From NCBI RefSeq assembly GCF_014640295.1, contig NZ_BMGR01000005.1, positions 248,001 through 312,000 on the forward strand: a stretch of 64,000 nt of DNA, written 5' to 3'. Source of the DNA: Paenibacillus abyssi (lineage in GTDB: Bacteria; Bacillota; Bacilli; Paenibacillales; Paenibacillaceae). The stretch's first letter is position 1, and each line of letters starts with the position of its first letter. The notes beneath the pieces were generated by a model that ran no database searches, was not told the origin of the DNA, and was given only the letters and a program-made list of their open reading frames with translations. The translations under genes and the position numbers were made by a program. Positions 27,565-36,285 of the stretch are shown piece by piece.

Positions 27565-28470
27565 TTAAGCCAATGATGAGATTGCTTGTTTCAAGCGTCC
27601 TCCATTTGCGTTAAGTGTTTGTTCTGCTTCCTTTGCATCTAGCCCCGTCTTAATCATCATTATTGCCAGCTTACAATTCATAGATGCTTTTTCAAGTGTT
27701 GCTGCGGCGGTTGATGTATCTACACCAGTCGTATTCATAATAATACGGACTGAGCGATCTACCAGCTTAAAATTACTAGCTTTTAGATCAACCATTAAGT
27801 TGTTATACGTTTTTCCTAACTTGACCATTGTGCATGTTGTCAGCATATTAAGCACCAGCTTTTGAGCAGTCCCTGCCTTTAATCGAGTCGAGCCGCTAAT
27901 GACCTCCGGCCCTACAACAGGTGAAATACAAACATCTACAATGGGTTCAAACTTTGAGCCTTTGTTGTTACAAACACCGATAGTGGCTGCCCCAAGCTCC
28001 TTTGCTTTCGTTAAAGCTGCAATAACATAGTTTGCACTGCCGCTTGCCGAAATCCCAATAAGTACATCTTTGTTTGTTACACCGATGCTTTCGATTAATG
28101 CGATCCCTTCATCAGCATCGTCTTCACAGCCTTCAACCGCACTACGCAAAGCAATATCACCACCAGCGATATAGCCCTGTACTAAGGAAGGATCTGTACC
28201 AAAAGTAGGAGGACATTCGGAAGCATCCAAAACGCCTAATCTTCCTGATGTGCCAGCTCCTATATAAAACATTCTTCCACCATTAGACAACCTATGGTAT
28301 AGAACATCTACCGCCTTTGCAATCTGCGGAATTTCCTCAGCTATGGCTGCGGACACCAGAGCATCTTGTTGATTCATTAGCTGGACCATTTGTTCCGTCG
28401 TGCATTCATCTATCATTAATGTGTCTGGATTCACAGCCTCTGTTGTTAATCCCGCAAGGTAGTCATTCAT
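27565..28470 (-). CDS. murQ: N-acetylmuramic acid 6-phosphate etherase
   Basis: 301 residues with a SIS domain. Hallmarks are the NPDTLMID start region, YIGAGTSGRLGVLDASECPPTFG around residues 70-95, and the GPEVISGSTRLKAGTAQK block near 185-205. MurQ cleaves the lactyl ether of MurNAc 6-phosphate to GlcNAc 6-phosphate and D-lactate. It is the first structural gene after the MurR-type operator at 28585. Confidence 0.96.
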   Translation of the reverse strand: MNDYLAGLTTEAVNPDTLMIDECTTEQMVQLMNQQDALVSAAIAEEIPQIAKAVDVLYHRLSNGGRMFYIGAGTSGRLGVLDASECPPTFGTDPSLVQGYIAGGDIALRSAVEGCEDDADEGIALIESIGVTNKDVLIGISASGSANYVIAALTKAKELGAATIGVCNNKGSKFEPIVDVCISPVVGPEVISGSTRLKAGTAQKLVLNMLTTCTMVKLGKTYNNLMVDLKASNFKLVDRSVRIIMNTTGVDTSTAAATLEKASMNCKLAIMMIKTGLDAKEAEQTLNANGGRLKQAISSLA

Positions 28471-28584
28471 AGCCGCCCTCCTTCTTGTTAGCTGAATTTC
28501 ACATATAATTTACGATATGTGTTAGATTAATTAACATTAACTATTTTTATACTAATATATTGCCCTCGATTCGTCAATAGATTT

Positions 28585-28599
28585 TGAAATAAAATTTCA
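28585..28599. promoter_or_regulatory. Palindromic operator for an RpiR/MurR-type repressor
   Basis: TGAAATAAAATTTCA is a perfect 6-base inverted repeat around AAA, 115 bp upstream of murQ and downstream of murR. A related half site (TATTTCAATT) follows near 28626. TGAAAT/ATTTCA palindromes are typical of RpiR-family operators. The rest of the 440-base gap (28471-28909) is AT-rich and shows no gene. Confidence 0.6.
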
Positions 28600-28855
28600 T
28601 AACAGAATATTATTTTGTTTTTTTATTTCAATTCCTATACACTCTGTTATGTCACATTTATAAATCGCTTACAAGGAACTTTTTGATTTTTATTAAACGC
28701 TTACAGTACTATCGGTACAGCATTCCTGAAAAAAGAAATCGTTGTCTTATATGCTGATTTCCGATCCAACTGAAGCATGAAATTACACAATCACTAGATC
28801 CCATTGTTTGAGAGAATAGGATGTTAAGTATAAAAATAAGTGTATTAAACACAAA

Positions 28856-28888
28856 AAGAAAGCATTGATCTATGATCAATACTTTCTT
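28856..28888 (-). terminator. Terminator of murR
   Basis: AAGAAAG, then ATTGATC, pairs with GATCAAT and CTTTCTT around a TAT-type loop with one mismatch. The minus strand continues into TTTTTGTG. It lies just after the stop of the RpiR-family gene and isolates it from murQ. Confidence 0.75.
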
Positions 28889-28909
28889 CCAAACTCATTC
28901 CATCAGAGC

Positions 28910-29773
28910 CTAATATCTGAGTTTTTTCTTCAATATATTATGTGTTTTTGTTAAGTAAGTCTTTACTTCCTCATATTCTGCACTTGCGACACCAGCAAAT
29001 AATATGTCGATGATCGTAAGCATAGCAATACGTGAGCCCATAGCACCACTGCGAATTGTTATTTCAGGTGTAGATATACTAAGAACAATATCCGCTCCCA
29101 CTGCTAGCTCACTTTTATTGTACTTCGTAATCGCAATACATTTCGCTTTGTTCTTTTGAGCAATTATCAGTGCATCAATAATATCACTAGTTGCTCCAGA
29201 GTTAGAAATGAAAATGGCAACATCATCTTTCTCAAGTAAAGTTGCTGCTGTGAGCTGACTATGACCATCCGTATAGGCATGGCACATCTTATTAATTCGT
29301 GAGAACTTCTGTACCCCGTCCATACAAACTATTCCTGAGGCACCAATTCCAAAGAAAGCAATTCGCTTACTATGACATAGTAATTCTACAGCTCTTGCAA
29401 TTTCTTTTCGGTCAATGACACTAAGCGTGTCCTCAATGGACTTGCAATTATTCAATGAAATATTTGAAATAATTGTCGAGAGATCATCGCCCGGCTGAAT
29501 ATCTGTATATTGAGCCTTCGGATCCTCATCACGAGAACCCAAAGAAGCTGATATACTCACAATAAAATTGCGGTATCCGCTGTAACCCATCGTCTTACAG
29601 AAACGAAGGACAGATGCATCACTTGTTTTACTCGATTGAGCCAATTCCTTAATCGATAAATGAGGGATTTCTTCCTTATTTTCTAAAATGTAATCTCCAA
29701 CCAATCGTTCAACTGGAGTAAAACTTTCTCTCATTTCACGAATCTTAATTAATATGTTGTCATTTAGACTCAT
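28910..29773 (-). CDS. murR: RpiR-family regulator, MurR-like
   Basis: 287 residues. The N-terminal RpiR helix-turn-helix (LSIKELAQSSKTSDASVLRF near residues 38-57) is followed by a SIS sugar-phosphate domain (IAFFGIGASGIVCMDG near 137). It is read in the same direction as murQ and directly upstream of it. MurNAc 6-phosphate would be the expected effector. The name rests on context. Confidence 0.87.
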   Translation of the reverse strand: MSLNDNILIKIREMRESFTPVERLVGDYILENKEEIPHLSIKELAQSSKTSDASVLRFCKTMGYSGYRNFIVSISASLGSRDEDPKAQYTDIQPGDDLSTIISNISLNNCKSIEDTLSVIDRKEIARAVELLCHSKRIAFFGIGASGIVCMDGVQKFSRINKMCHAYTDGHSQLTAATLLEKDDVAIFISNSGATSDIIDALIIAQKNKAKCIAITKYNKSELAVGADIVLSISTPEITIRSGAMGSRIAMLTIIDILFAGVASAEYEEVKTYLTKTHNILKKKLRY

Positions 29774-29832
29774 AATCTACCTACTCAAGATTTAATTAAC
29801 ACCTCGATAATATCATAAACAATTTAGACAAC

Positions 29833-30215
29833 CTAATTCAATAGCAAAATACATTTTGGCAAACTTAAAATTAATATTCCAAGCTTCATTTGAAGCAGAC
29901 AGCCTGGATTACTCGTTAGCATATAGCTTGCTTGCGTGTTGTTCGCATGCTCCATTTTATGCTCAAGGATGGAACCCGCCATCTCAGGCTGTACGACATT
30001 GTATATGCCGGCAGAGCCGCAGCAGCGATCAGATTCGACCATTTCAACATATTCAGCGTTAACTATTTGATTCATTAATATACGTGGTGCGCTTGAGCTT
30101 TTCATTACATTGCGCAGATGACACGAGTCCTGATACGTCACTTTAATTTTCTCAACTTGTAGAGAACTTTCTTTTTGTGCAAATTTCGGTATACGTCCCT
30201 TTTCTACAACCTATA
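29833..30215 (-). pseudogene. Fragment of glycolate oxidase iron-sulfur subunit (GlcF)
   Basis: Reads VTYQDSCHLRNVM, DRCCGSAGIYNVVQPEM and MLTSNPGCLLQMKLGI, the CCG-domain cysteine motifs of GlcF. Upstream, codons for EKGRIPKFAQK continue the match to about 30215, where the frame shifts or stops. The N-terminal half is missing, and the C-terminus ends abnormally after LGILILSL. The homology appears to run up to the GTTA end of the palindromic element at 30235, as if that element had joined inside an old glcF gene. Confidence 0.72.
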
Positions 30216-30234
30216 ATTACTGCACTTATTTCAT

Positions 30235-30391
30235 CTAACGTCTTTGTATTCACGAACCCTCACTGGCTTAAGGGTGCCAGCCCGGGTCCGACGGACTTAG
30301 CCAGTGCAGGGTTGTCCGGCTGCTTCCACTTCCCTGAAATTCCTCTGCTGGACCAAGGGCCGAATGGCCCGATGCGTGAATATAGTGTTAG
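30235..30391 (-). repeat. attC-like palindromic element A
   Basis: Read on the minus strand it is bounded by CTAAC and GTTAG, with a second pair just inside (ATTCACG and CGTGAAT). This is the R-spacer-L layout of integron attC sites, and the end GTTAGAT fits the GTTRRRY core. The centre has an 18-base stem (30255-30272 with 30296-30313) that contains one extra base on each arm. A small GGGCC/GGCCC hairpin is also present. It directly follows the 3' end of the gene at 30406, as an attC follows a cassette gene. Confidence 0.55.
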
Positions 30392-30405
30392 CAGAAGTTC
30401 TAATA

Positions 30406-31268
30406 TTACCTATAGTTGGTGACTTGAATTGTCTCTAATCCTTCTGCTGACAGAATTCTATTAATCATCGTTCTGAATTGATCAACTGTCAATATTATTG
30501 CTTTATTCAATACATCATATATTGGTACTTCTTTTAAATTCTTTATTGTTGTAGAAAACAACAACATTTTCATGCAACCCATAAATTTATGTTCTGGAAA
30601 CAATATTATCGGAATCTTCGACAAGCTAATTGCATTTAAGAAGTCTCCCATTAGATGCTTTGGATTCTGTTGATTCTCAATTTCTATTCCGAATAAATGC
30701 ATTGGACGCATATTTATGTATTCAACGGTTTCTGGAGGTTCTATATTATGATCTCTTACATTCATATTGGAAATTTCCCGCAATCCAGTTTCAAGTTCTC
30801 TTATAAAATCAAGACTATGAATTAGTTGAAACAGTTCAATATCGTTCGCAAGTCTAAATACACCCAAACTAATTATCCTAGAACGATTCTTAATAACTGT
30901 TGGTGTTATTGCAATATCAATCCTTGGTGAATATATTGAGATTGCATTATCTTCAGTTCGATACGTCAAATCAGCTAAGTTATACTCCGTGATTGGTTCA
31001 CTTAAGCAAGATAGCCAGTTTTTATTGAAATCAATAGCATCGTAGTTCAGATTATTATCTTCTGTGTATTTCTTATAACTGACAATTGACGTTCATATTC
31101 TGACTTGATTCTCAAATATGCTCCTGGATCATTTCGATGAAGATTTATTATCTTTCTTTCAAAATATCTATTCAGTTTAATAGAGACATCTCTTTGAAAA
31201 TCATCTGTCAGTGTCATCAAAAACCAACTCTCTAATATTAGAATTTTTTCTAACGTCTTCCACTTCAC
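30406..31268 (-). pseudogene. Frameshifted gene of unknown function (possible nuclease)
   Basis: Two overlapping frames form one gene. The first (31268-31047, GTG start inside element B) reads to SEYERQLS. The second continues from about 31085 as SYKKYTEDNNLNYDAIDF and runs to the stop at 30406. A single-base change near 31080-31090 separates them. The joint product would be about 285 residues. It contains SPRIDIAITP and, further on, FGIEIENQQNPKHLMGD, which vaguely recalls PD-(D/E)xK nucleases, but the spacing is unusual and I do not recognise a family. It may be a pseudogene, a sequencing error or a true frameshift. It lies just 15 bases upstream of element A. Confidence 0.6.
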
Positions 31269-31301
31269 TGAAATCCCTCTGATGCTTGAATATGGTGTTA
31301 T
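31250..31301 (-). repeat. attC-like element B (short form)
   Basis: On the minus strand it starts ATAACACCATATTCAAGC and ends GGAAGACGTTAGAA. Both ends match element A closely (TAACACTATATTCACGC; AAGACGTTAGAT), and the inner ATTTCAGTGAAGTGGAAG also matches. The long central stem found in A and C is missing. It follows the 3' end of the gene at 31338 by 36 bases. It overlaps the 5' end of the next gene, as an attC can. Confidence 0.5.
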
Positions 31302-31337
31302 CCAAAGTACTCGACTTCTCGATTAGTCTATAGAATT

Positions 31338-32042
31338 TCACTTTTTGTTAGCTCTAATAACTAACAGAGCTTCCCTCAAATAATCTGCAACATCTCTTCT
31401 ATTAAGCAATTCATAACTATCTCTATCTAAAAGCAACTCATAATCTAATGCGCCACAAAGCATGTTAATTCGCCCATAGCCAGGTGCCATTGGAATAGCA
31501 TTACTCTTGCCCGGTGCCGCGTGTTTAGCCATATTCATTCTAAATAATTCAACCAACCGGTAAACAGGTTCTAATTGACTCCAACAATATTCAACTTCAT
31601 CCCTAAAAGACTGGTCATCTCGATATTTCTCCAACTGTTTCCTTCGAGCATCTAAAGTTATATTCATATCATCTTCATTATCAGCAAGTGATTTTAGTTT
31701 TAAATCAATTCCACCATTTTTAAAAAGTTTAGAAAAATCAAACTTTCTGTCTCGCCATAAACGTAGAACTTCATATAATGCGAAAATCCACATTTGAGAG
31801 AATGCTCCTACAGTCATTGCTTCAAAAGATGGAGTTCTCTCCTTCTCAATATACGTTTCTAATAATTCATACTCGAATTGAGTCATGTTGGGGTCAATAA
31901 TACCTATATTCATTGCCTGCATTCCAAGAAATAAATCATCTCTATAAAATGGGAGAGATCTTAGATCATTGGCTATTATTGAAAAATCAATATCTTTAAT
32001 TGGAAAATAATCTCCACCATGCCTTATAATCACTTCTTTCAT
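31338..32042 (-). CDS. Protein of unknown function in the cassette-like array
   Basis: 234 residues, mostly helical, with no signal peptide or membrane helix. A charged middle (DARRKQLEKYRDDQSFRDEVEY) and a C-terminal MAPGYGRINMLCGALDYELL stretch are its most distinctive parts. I do not recognise the family. A strong AGGAGG lies 8 nt upstream of the ATG, so it is probably expressed. It sits between elements B and C in the same direction as the HerA/OLD genes, and could be a third member of that system or an unrelated cassette. Confidence 0.75.
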   Translation of the reverse strand: MKEVIIRHGGDYFPIKDIDFSIIANDLRSLPFYRDDLFLGMQAMNIGIIDPNMTQFEYELLETYIEKERTPSFEAMTVGAFSQMWIFALYEVLRLWRDRKFDFSKLFKNGGIDLKLKSLADNEDDMNITLDARRKQLEKYRDDQSFRDEVEYCWSQLEPVYRLVELFRMNMAKHAAPGKSNAIPMAPGYGRINMLCGALDYELLLDRDSYELLNRRDVADYLREALLVIRANKK

Positions 32043-32106
32043 TAATTAACCTCCTATTAAATTTATGCTTTAGCTTGTCAATTGTAGATTTCTCGAGTAT
32101 TTCGAA

Positions 32107-32240
32107 TAACGTCTTTGTATTCACGAACCCTCACTGGCTTAAGACGCGCCAGCGGCGGGTCGTCAGACTTAGCCAGTGCAGGGTTGTCCGGCTGCAAAAA
32201 AAAGCCGCCAGTGAATGGCGTGCTTCATATTTGTTGTTTG
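32107..32240 (-). repeat. attC-like palindromic element C
   Basis: Shares with element A the block AACGTCTTTGTATTCACG, an 18-base stem (32126-32143 with 32168-32185; one extra base per arm) and GGGTTGTCCGGCTGC. The loop differs in sequence but has similar length (about 24 nt). Read on the minus strand it ends AAGACGTTATTC. The 5' part holds a GCCATTCACTGGC hairpin followed by eight T, which also serves as terminator for the OLD-like gene. The left TAAC box is poorly kept (CCAAAC). Confidence 0.5.
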
Positions 32241-32343
32241 GCGGGGCCTTGGAGGATTGCACACGATGTAATTATAAAAATGGTAGAGAACTCAAAATAA
32301 AGTTCGATAAAACCCTGCTTAATCAAATTAACATTTGGAAATT

Positions 32344-34278
32344 TCATAAGTAGTTAACCTTTTTTATATAAGCAATGATTTTATCTAAACCTTTGGTAAG
32401 ATCATCTATCATTGTAGAATTGGGCTGCGGGATAATACTTTGCTTTAATAAATGTTTAACTTCAAAGTTATTATAAATGTATCTAGCAAGTTCATCCTTG
32501 TGCTTTATAGTACCACTTTCTGCTGCTACTCCATTAAGTCCTCTATTTTCTAGTATGCGTCCAGCCCCTTCAGAATTCGAGTACACATCCCAATCTGTTA
32601 CAAAAGAAGAACCTGTTATCTTAGATGCAGGATGCTTCTCTCTTTGTGAGTAAAAGTTTTTCATAAGTTCAGGATGAGTATAATTCTCCAGTTCTCTCCC
32701 TGCTAAAATCCAAATATTTGGAATTATATCAAGTTCATGTTCAATGTTCATTTCATTGTCAACAACCGAATCCTTTAGTAGGTAGTGCGTTTTATTCTGT
32801 CTATTCAACTCTTTTGCAATTCTAATAAATCGCTTGTACTTCTGAGAGCCTATATTTGTACGATCAGAATCGATCATGACAAAAGGATTCGGGTTTACTT
32901 TGAGCACTTTTAACAATGTATCTTCTTCAATATCGGTAATTGAAATTATATCTTCTTCAAATGAGTAATGAGAGATTGTACTACCGCCTGTCATTAGTAG
33001 TGAGTAATGAAGACCCTCCAGTAAATATGAGTTCAGCTTACCCTGACTAACAAGATATTCACTATAAGTTTTAATCCAAGTTCGTAGCCAAAAAACTTCA
33101 GACGGCCCCTCCACCCAAATAACACAATTACTTAACAAAACATCACCTGGAATAACTCCTAATTCATTGCAAATCTCCCGGGCAATTCTAGCCCCTGAAG
33201 GATCCGAACCTACATGTTTAAAAAAACCACTATATGAACATACTCCATCAGTTTTTTGAGCGCGATACAAATAATCTTCTTCAGTCGCTGTTTCTATCGC
33301 AATGGGTGAATGGGTGGAAATAATAAACTGAGCATTTCCTATTTGTTTTATAACCTTCATCACTTCTCTTACGAGACCAGGTTGTAGATGACTTTCAATT
33401 TCATCAATGATTATTAGTAACTTTCTGTTACGAACAAGTTCCATTAACAAGATATACAACATCGTATACCCTGTCCCGACTTCTCTAGAGGACAATTCCA
33501 TATTTCCACTAAACGTGAAGATAAGTTCTTTTTGATTAACATTTGATGATACCGCAACTGGTGAATCCAGATGAAGCTGCTTTTCAATATACTGCTTAAC
33601 TTTATCTTTTGCTGTTCTTTTCTCAGAAAGGTGTTCTGTCTCATTCAGCCAGTTTACAAGTTCATACCCACTAACAGTCAGACTGTCATCACCAGCTCGA
33701 TCAAAAGCCCGAATAGGATCAAACACAAGTATACTTCCTTGCAATATGCTATATAAAGCATTGCATATCTTTTCAACTTCTTCATCGTTAATCCCGAAGT
33801 TGCTTAAAAATTCTGGATTGAACGTTATATCAAGAGATTGATTTGTTGTATTTGTCACTTCATGAGATCGGATTCCATCTATACCCACACAAATATTTCC
33901 TAAATACAACTTGCCGCTTTTATGAATTTGAATGATCATTTCTGTTTCTTTAAACTTTACCAATTTATTCAATTTAGGGTCTTGATACTGTGTCAGTGCT
34001 GTATTTTCAATAGTAAACCCTATAACGATAGGCTTGTTCGTATCTAAGTTATAATAATCATTATCTGTTATCTTCTCCGCAGCAAATCTCATTGTATTTT
34101 TGACCTGTCCATCCAAACCGTATTGAAAAATGCGAACAATCCTTCCCAATAGTGACTTTCCCGAATTATTAGGTCCAACAATAAAGGTTGCGTGATTTTG
34201 CTCTGCTAATAAAAGAACTTGTTTATTCTTTAATCCTCTATAATGTTCAATGGTAATTTTCTTGATAAAATACGACAT
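32344..34278 (-). CDS. OLD-like ATPase with C-terminal TOPRIM nuclease domain
   Basis: 644 residues. An ABC-type ATPase head has Walker A GPNNSGKS (residues 35-42), Walker B IIIDEIESHLQPG near 290, and an STHSP H-loop near 313. A TOPRIM domain follows, with VEGPSE (Glu near 391) and MIDSDR (Asp-x-Asp near 467). This is the overcoming-lysogenisation-defect layout also found in GajA. The ATG overlaps the HerA stop (TAATG), so the two proteins are probably made in fixed ratio and may form a complex. A role in defence against phages or plasmids is likely by family but unproven. Confidence 0.82.
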   Translation of the reverse strand: MSYFIKKITIEHYRGLKNKQVLLLAEQNHATFIVGPNNSGKSLLGRIVRIFQYGLDGQVKNTMRFAAEKITDNDYYNLDTNKPIVIGFTIENTALTQYQDPKLNKLVKFKETEMIIQIHKSGKLYLGNICVGIDGIRSHEVTNTTNQSLDITFNPEFLSNFGINDEEVEKICNALYSILQGSILVFDPIRAFDRAGDDSLTVSGYELVNWLNETEHLSEKRTAKDKVKQYIEKQLHLDSPVAVSSNVNQKELIFTFSGNMELSSREVGTGYTMLYILLMELVRNRKLLIIIDEIESHLQPGLVREVMKVIKQIGNAQFIISTHSPIAIETATEEDYLYRAQKTDGVCSYSGFFKHVGSDPSGARIAREICNELGVIPGDVLLSNCVIWVEGPSEVFWLRTWIKTYSEYLVSQGKLNSYLLEGLHYSLLMTGGSTISHYSFEEDIISITDIEEDTLLKVLKVNPNPFVMIDSDRTNIGSQKYKRFIRIAKELNRQNKTHYLLKDSVVDNEMNIEHELDIIPNIWILAGRELENYTHPELMKNFYSQREKHPASKITGSSFVTDWDVYSNSEGAGRILENRGLNGVAAESGTIKHKDELARYIYNNFEVKHLLKQSIIPQPNSTMIDDLTKGLDKIIAYIKKVNYL

Positions 34279-36101
34279 TATTCAACATCCCACCAACGAT
34301 GAATTGTGTCATGCACATTATATTCTTCAAGCTTTCTTTTCCATACCGAACTAAACTCAACATCACTTGAATTAGGCTCAGGATGAGGAGGAGTGATAAT
34401 AACCTTCGTAGGTATAGTGACACATTCACCAGCAACCAAACACTCCCCATTCTGGAAAAATGGAATCATGCCAGACAGTGTGTTTAAATGATCAGGGAGT
34501 ACTTGATTTATAAAAGATTGATCATTAGGATTAGTCACCCGTAAAACAAAAAAATTTGAACACTGGGATACAATCGTCTCACAAAGATCAGATGGTCTCT
34601 GACTAATTATAAGCTGATTTATTCCATATTTCCGTCCTTCTTTTGCAATTCTACCCAAATACTTTTTCGGGAGTCGTGTCGTAGCGTTTGATTCTTTGGG
34701 TATGTAATTATGAGCCTCTTCGAATACAAGATATAATGGTAGTCTCTTTGGGCTAGGATCCCATAACTTATACTCAAAGCATATACGAGATATGACCCCG
34801 ATAATGATTGGCATAACTTCTGAAGGTAGTGTCGATAAATCAAATATAGTTAGTTGCGTTGTCTCTCCTCTAGATGGGACGGACAATAAACTCTCCATAA
34901 ATGCATAGAATGCGGTAGATACGTCATAGTTCTCTGAGAACAAAAATTGATATCGTCGATCAGAATATACACTTTGTAATTTTTCAATTACTTGATCAAG
35001 TTCTCCGTAATAGTTTTTATCTTGATGAACCTTGTCGTTCTTACCGTCCCTAAGAACATTAGTATTGCCTGAACTAGGTAAAAATTCACCAGTTTCTATG
35101 TCAATAGCAGGCTCATTATCTGAACTCCAAATAGTTTTCTTATTTAACTTTAGCAAAGTGGGTAATAATTCATCTATAAAAGAGTAATATAGCGGAGCAT
35201 TAATGTTAACTTTTTTAATCTCTCCAACTGTCAAATTCACCTTATTATGTTCTTGCTCTTTTAAAGATACTATGACTTCCTTTAGGATACGGATACCATT
35301 GCTATTCTTGTTTGGATCCACTTCACCTAGAAAAACAGATTGAAATTCATCGAAATTTAACAGCCAATACGGAATGTAAAGATTCTTAGACTCTATCTTA
35401 TTTACTTTAAAGCCGCCAACATTATTTGGAAAAGCATTGCCGTACTCATCATGCGGGTCAAAAAACACAACATGACTATATGGATGATTTTTTAGAATAT
35501 TTTGCATGATACTTGCTACAGTTGATGATTTCCCTGACCCTGTTGAGCCCAATATCACAGAATGTTTCCCTAGAAACTTATCTATATGAATAGATACTTC
35601 CTCTTCTTGTACTCCAGAAGCTTTTCCAATAGTTATTCCTGCACCTTCATCTAATGCAAAAAGCTGCATCTTCTCCTCAGGAGATAACAAATGACACTTT
35701 GCATTAAACTTTGGATAATGTCCCGCTCCACGCATAAACTTTAATTTGTTTTTTTCACTTAAAGCTTGATAACCAATTACTTTTGCAACTGCAAGAGCTT
35801 TGTTTCTTGGTTCAAAACTCATTTGGATACTATTCGGATCTTGCTCAAATGATGAAACCAACTTAATTTCTTCAAATATGCCAAAATGTATTACATTATG
35901 AGTTGACGGTCCACCAATTAGAAATATGTCTCCAACTGTTCCTACATTGAGCTTGATATTTTTTCCTGCTTCTAGAACTTTTTCTTGTTCCAAGTTATCT
36001 CTTAGCACATCTTGATATATTTCTATGGTCACACTCATTCCTGTAATAGAAACAATTTGACCAAAAGGCTTACCTTTCATTAATATATCCATATTATTCA
36101 C
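34278..36101 (-). CDS. HerA/DUF87-type hexameric DNA translocase
   Basis: 607 residues. An N-terminal beta-rich HAS-barrel-like region (about 1-100) is followed by the FtsK/HerA ATPase core, with Walker A LGSTGSGKSSTVASI near 185 and Walker B LYLVFEEAHNYIP near 462. A sensor region LIISQRPSDL follows. The start may be the GTG at 36101 or the ATG nine bases on (MDILMK); GGAGGA lies 3 or about 11 nt upstream. Defence HerA proteins work with a nuclease partner (Sir2, DUF4297, NurA); here the coupled partner is an OLD-like TOPRIM protein. Confidence 0.85.
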   Translation of the reverse strand: MNNMDILMKGKPFGQIVSITGMSVTIEIYQDVLRDNLEQEKVLEAGKNIKLNVGTVGDIFLIGGPSTHNVIHFGIFEEIKLVSSFEQDPNSIQMSFEPRNKALAVAKVIGYQALSEKNKLKFMRGAGHYPKFNAKCHLLSPEEKMQLFALDEGAGITIGKASGVQEEEVSIHIDKFLGKHSVILGSTGSGKSSTVASIMQNILKNHPYSHVVFFDPHDEYGNAFPNNVGGFKVNKIESKNLYIPYWLLNFDEFQSVFLGEVDPNKNSNGIRILKEVIVSLKEQEHNKVNLTVGEIKKVNINAPLYYSFIDELLPTLLKLNKKTIWSSDNEPAIDIETGEFLPSSGNTNVLRDGKNDKVHQDKNYYGELDQVIEKLQSVYSDRRYQFLFSENYDVSTAFYAFMESLLSVPSRGETTQLTIFDLSTLPSEVMPIIIGVISRICFEYKLWDPSPKRLPLYLVFEEAHNYIPKESNATTRLPKKYLGRIAKEGRKYGINQLIISQRPSDLCETIVSQCSNFFVLRVTNPNDQSFINQVLPDHLNTLSGMIPFFQNGECLVAGECVTIPTKVIITPPHPEPNSSDVEFSSVWKRKLEEYNVHDTIHRWWDVE

Positions 36102-36285
36102 GCTCCTCCAACATTCAAGTTAGTGCTACAAGGAATTCGATTAATAATTACTGGATCCTTATCATAGGTGGAAATCTCCATACCCCAAATGACCTGTTTA
36201 TGACTATTTTAAATATCATGTGAGATTATGATTAAAGCGCAATAACACCTCTCAAACCTTGCAAAAACAGACTTGTAAAAAGGCC

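Noticed and set aside
30235-36101. A complete integron
   Set aside because: No integrase gene and no attI or cassette promoter was found in or beside the array; only attC-like sites are claimed.
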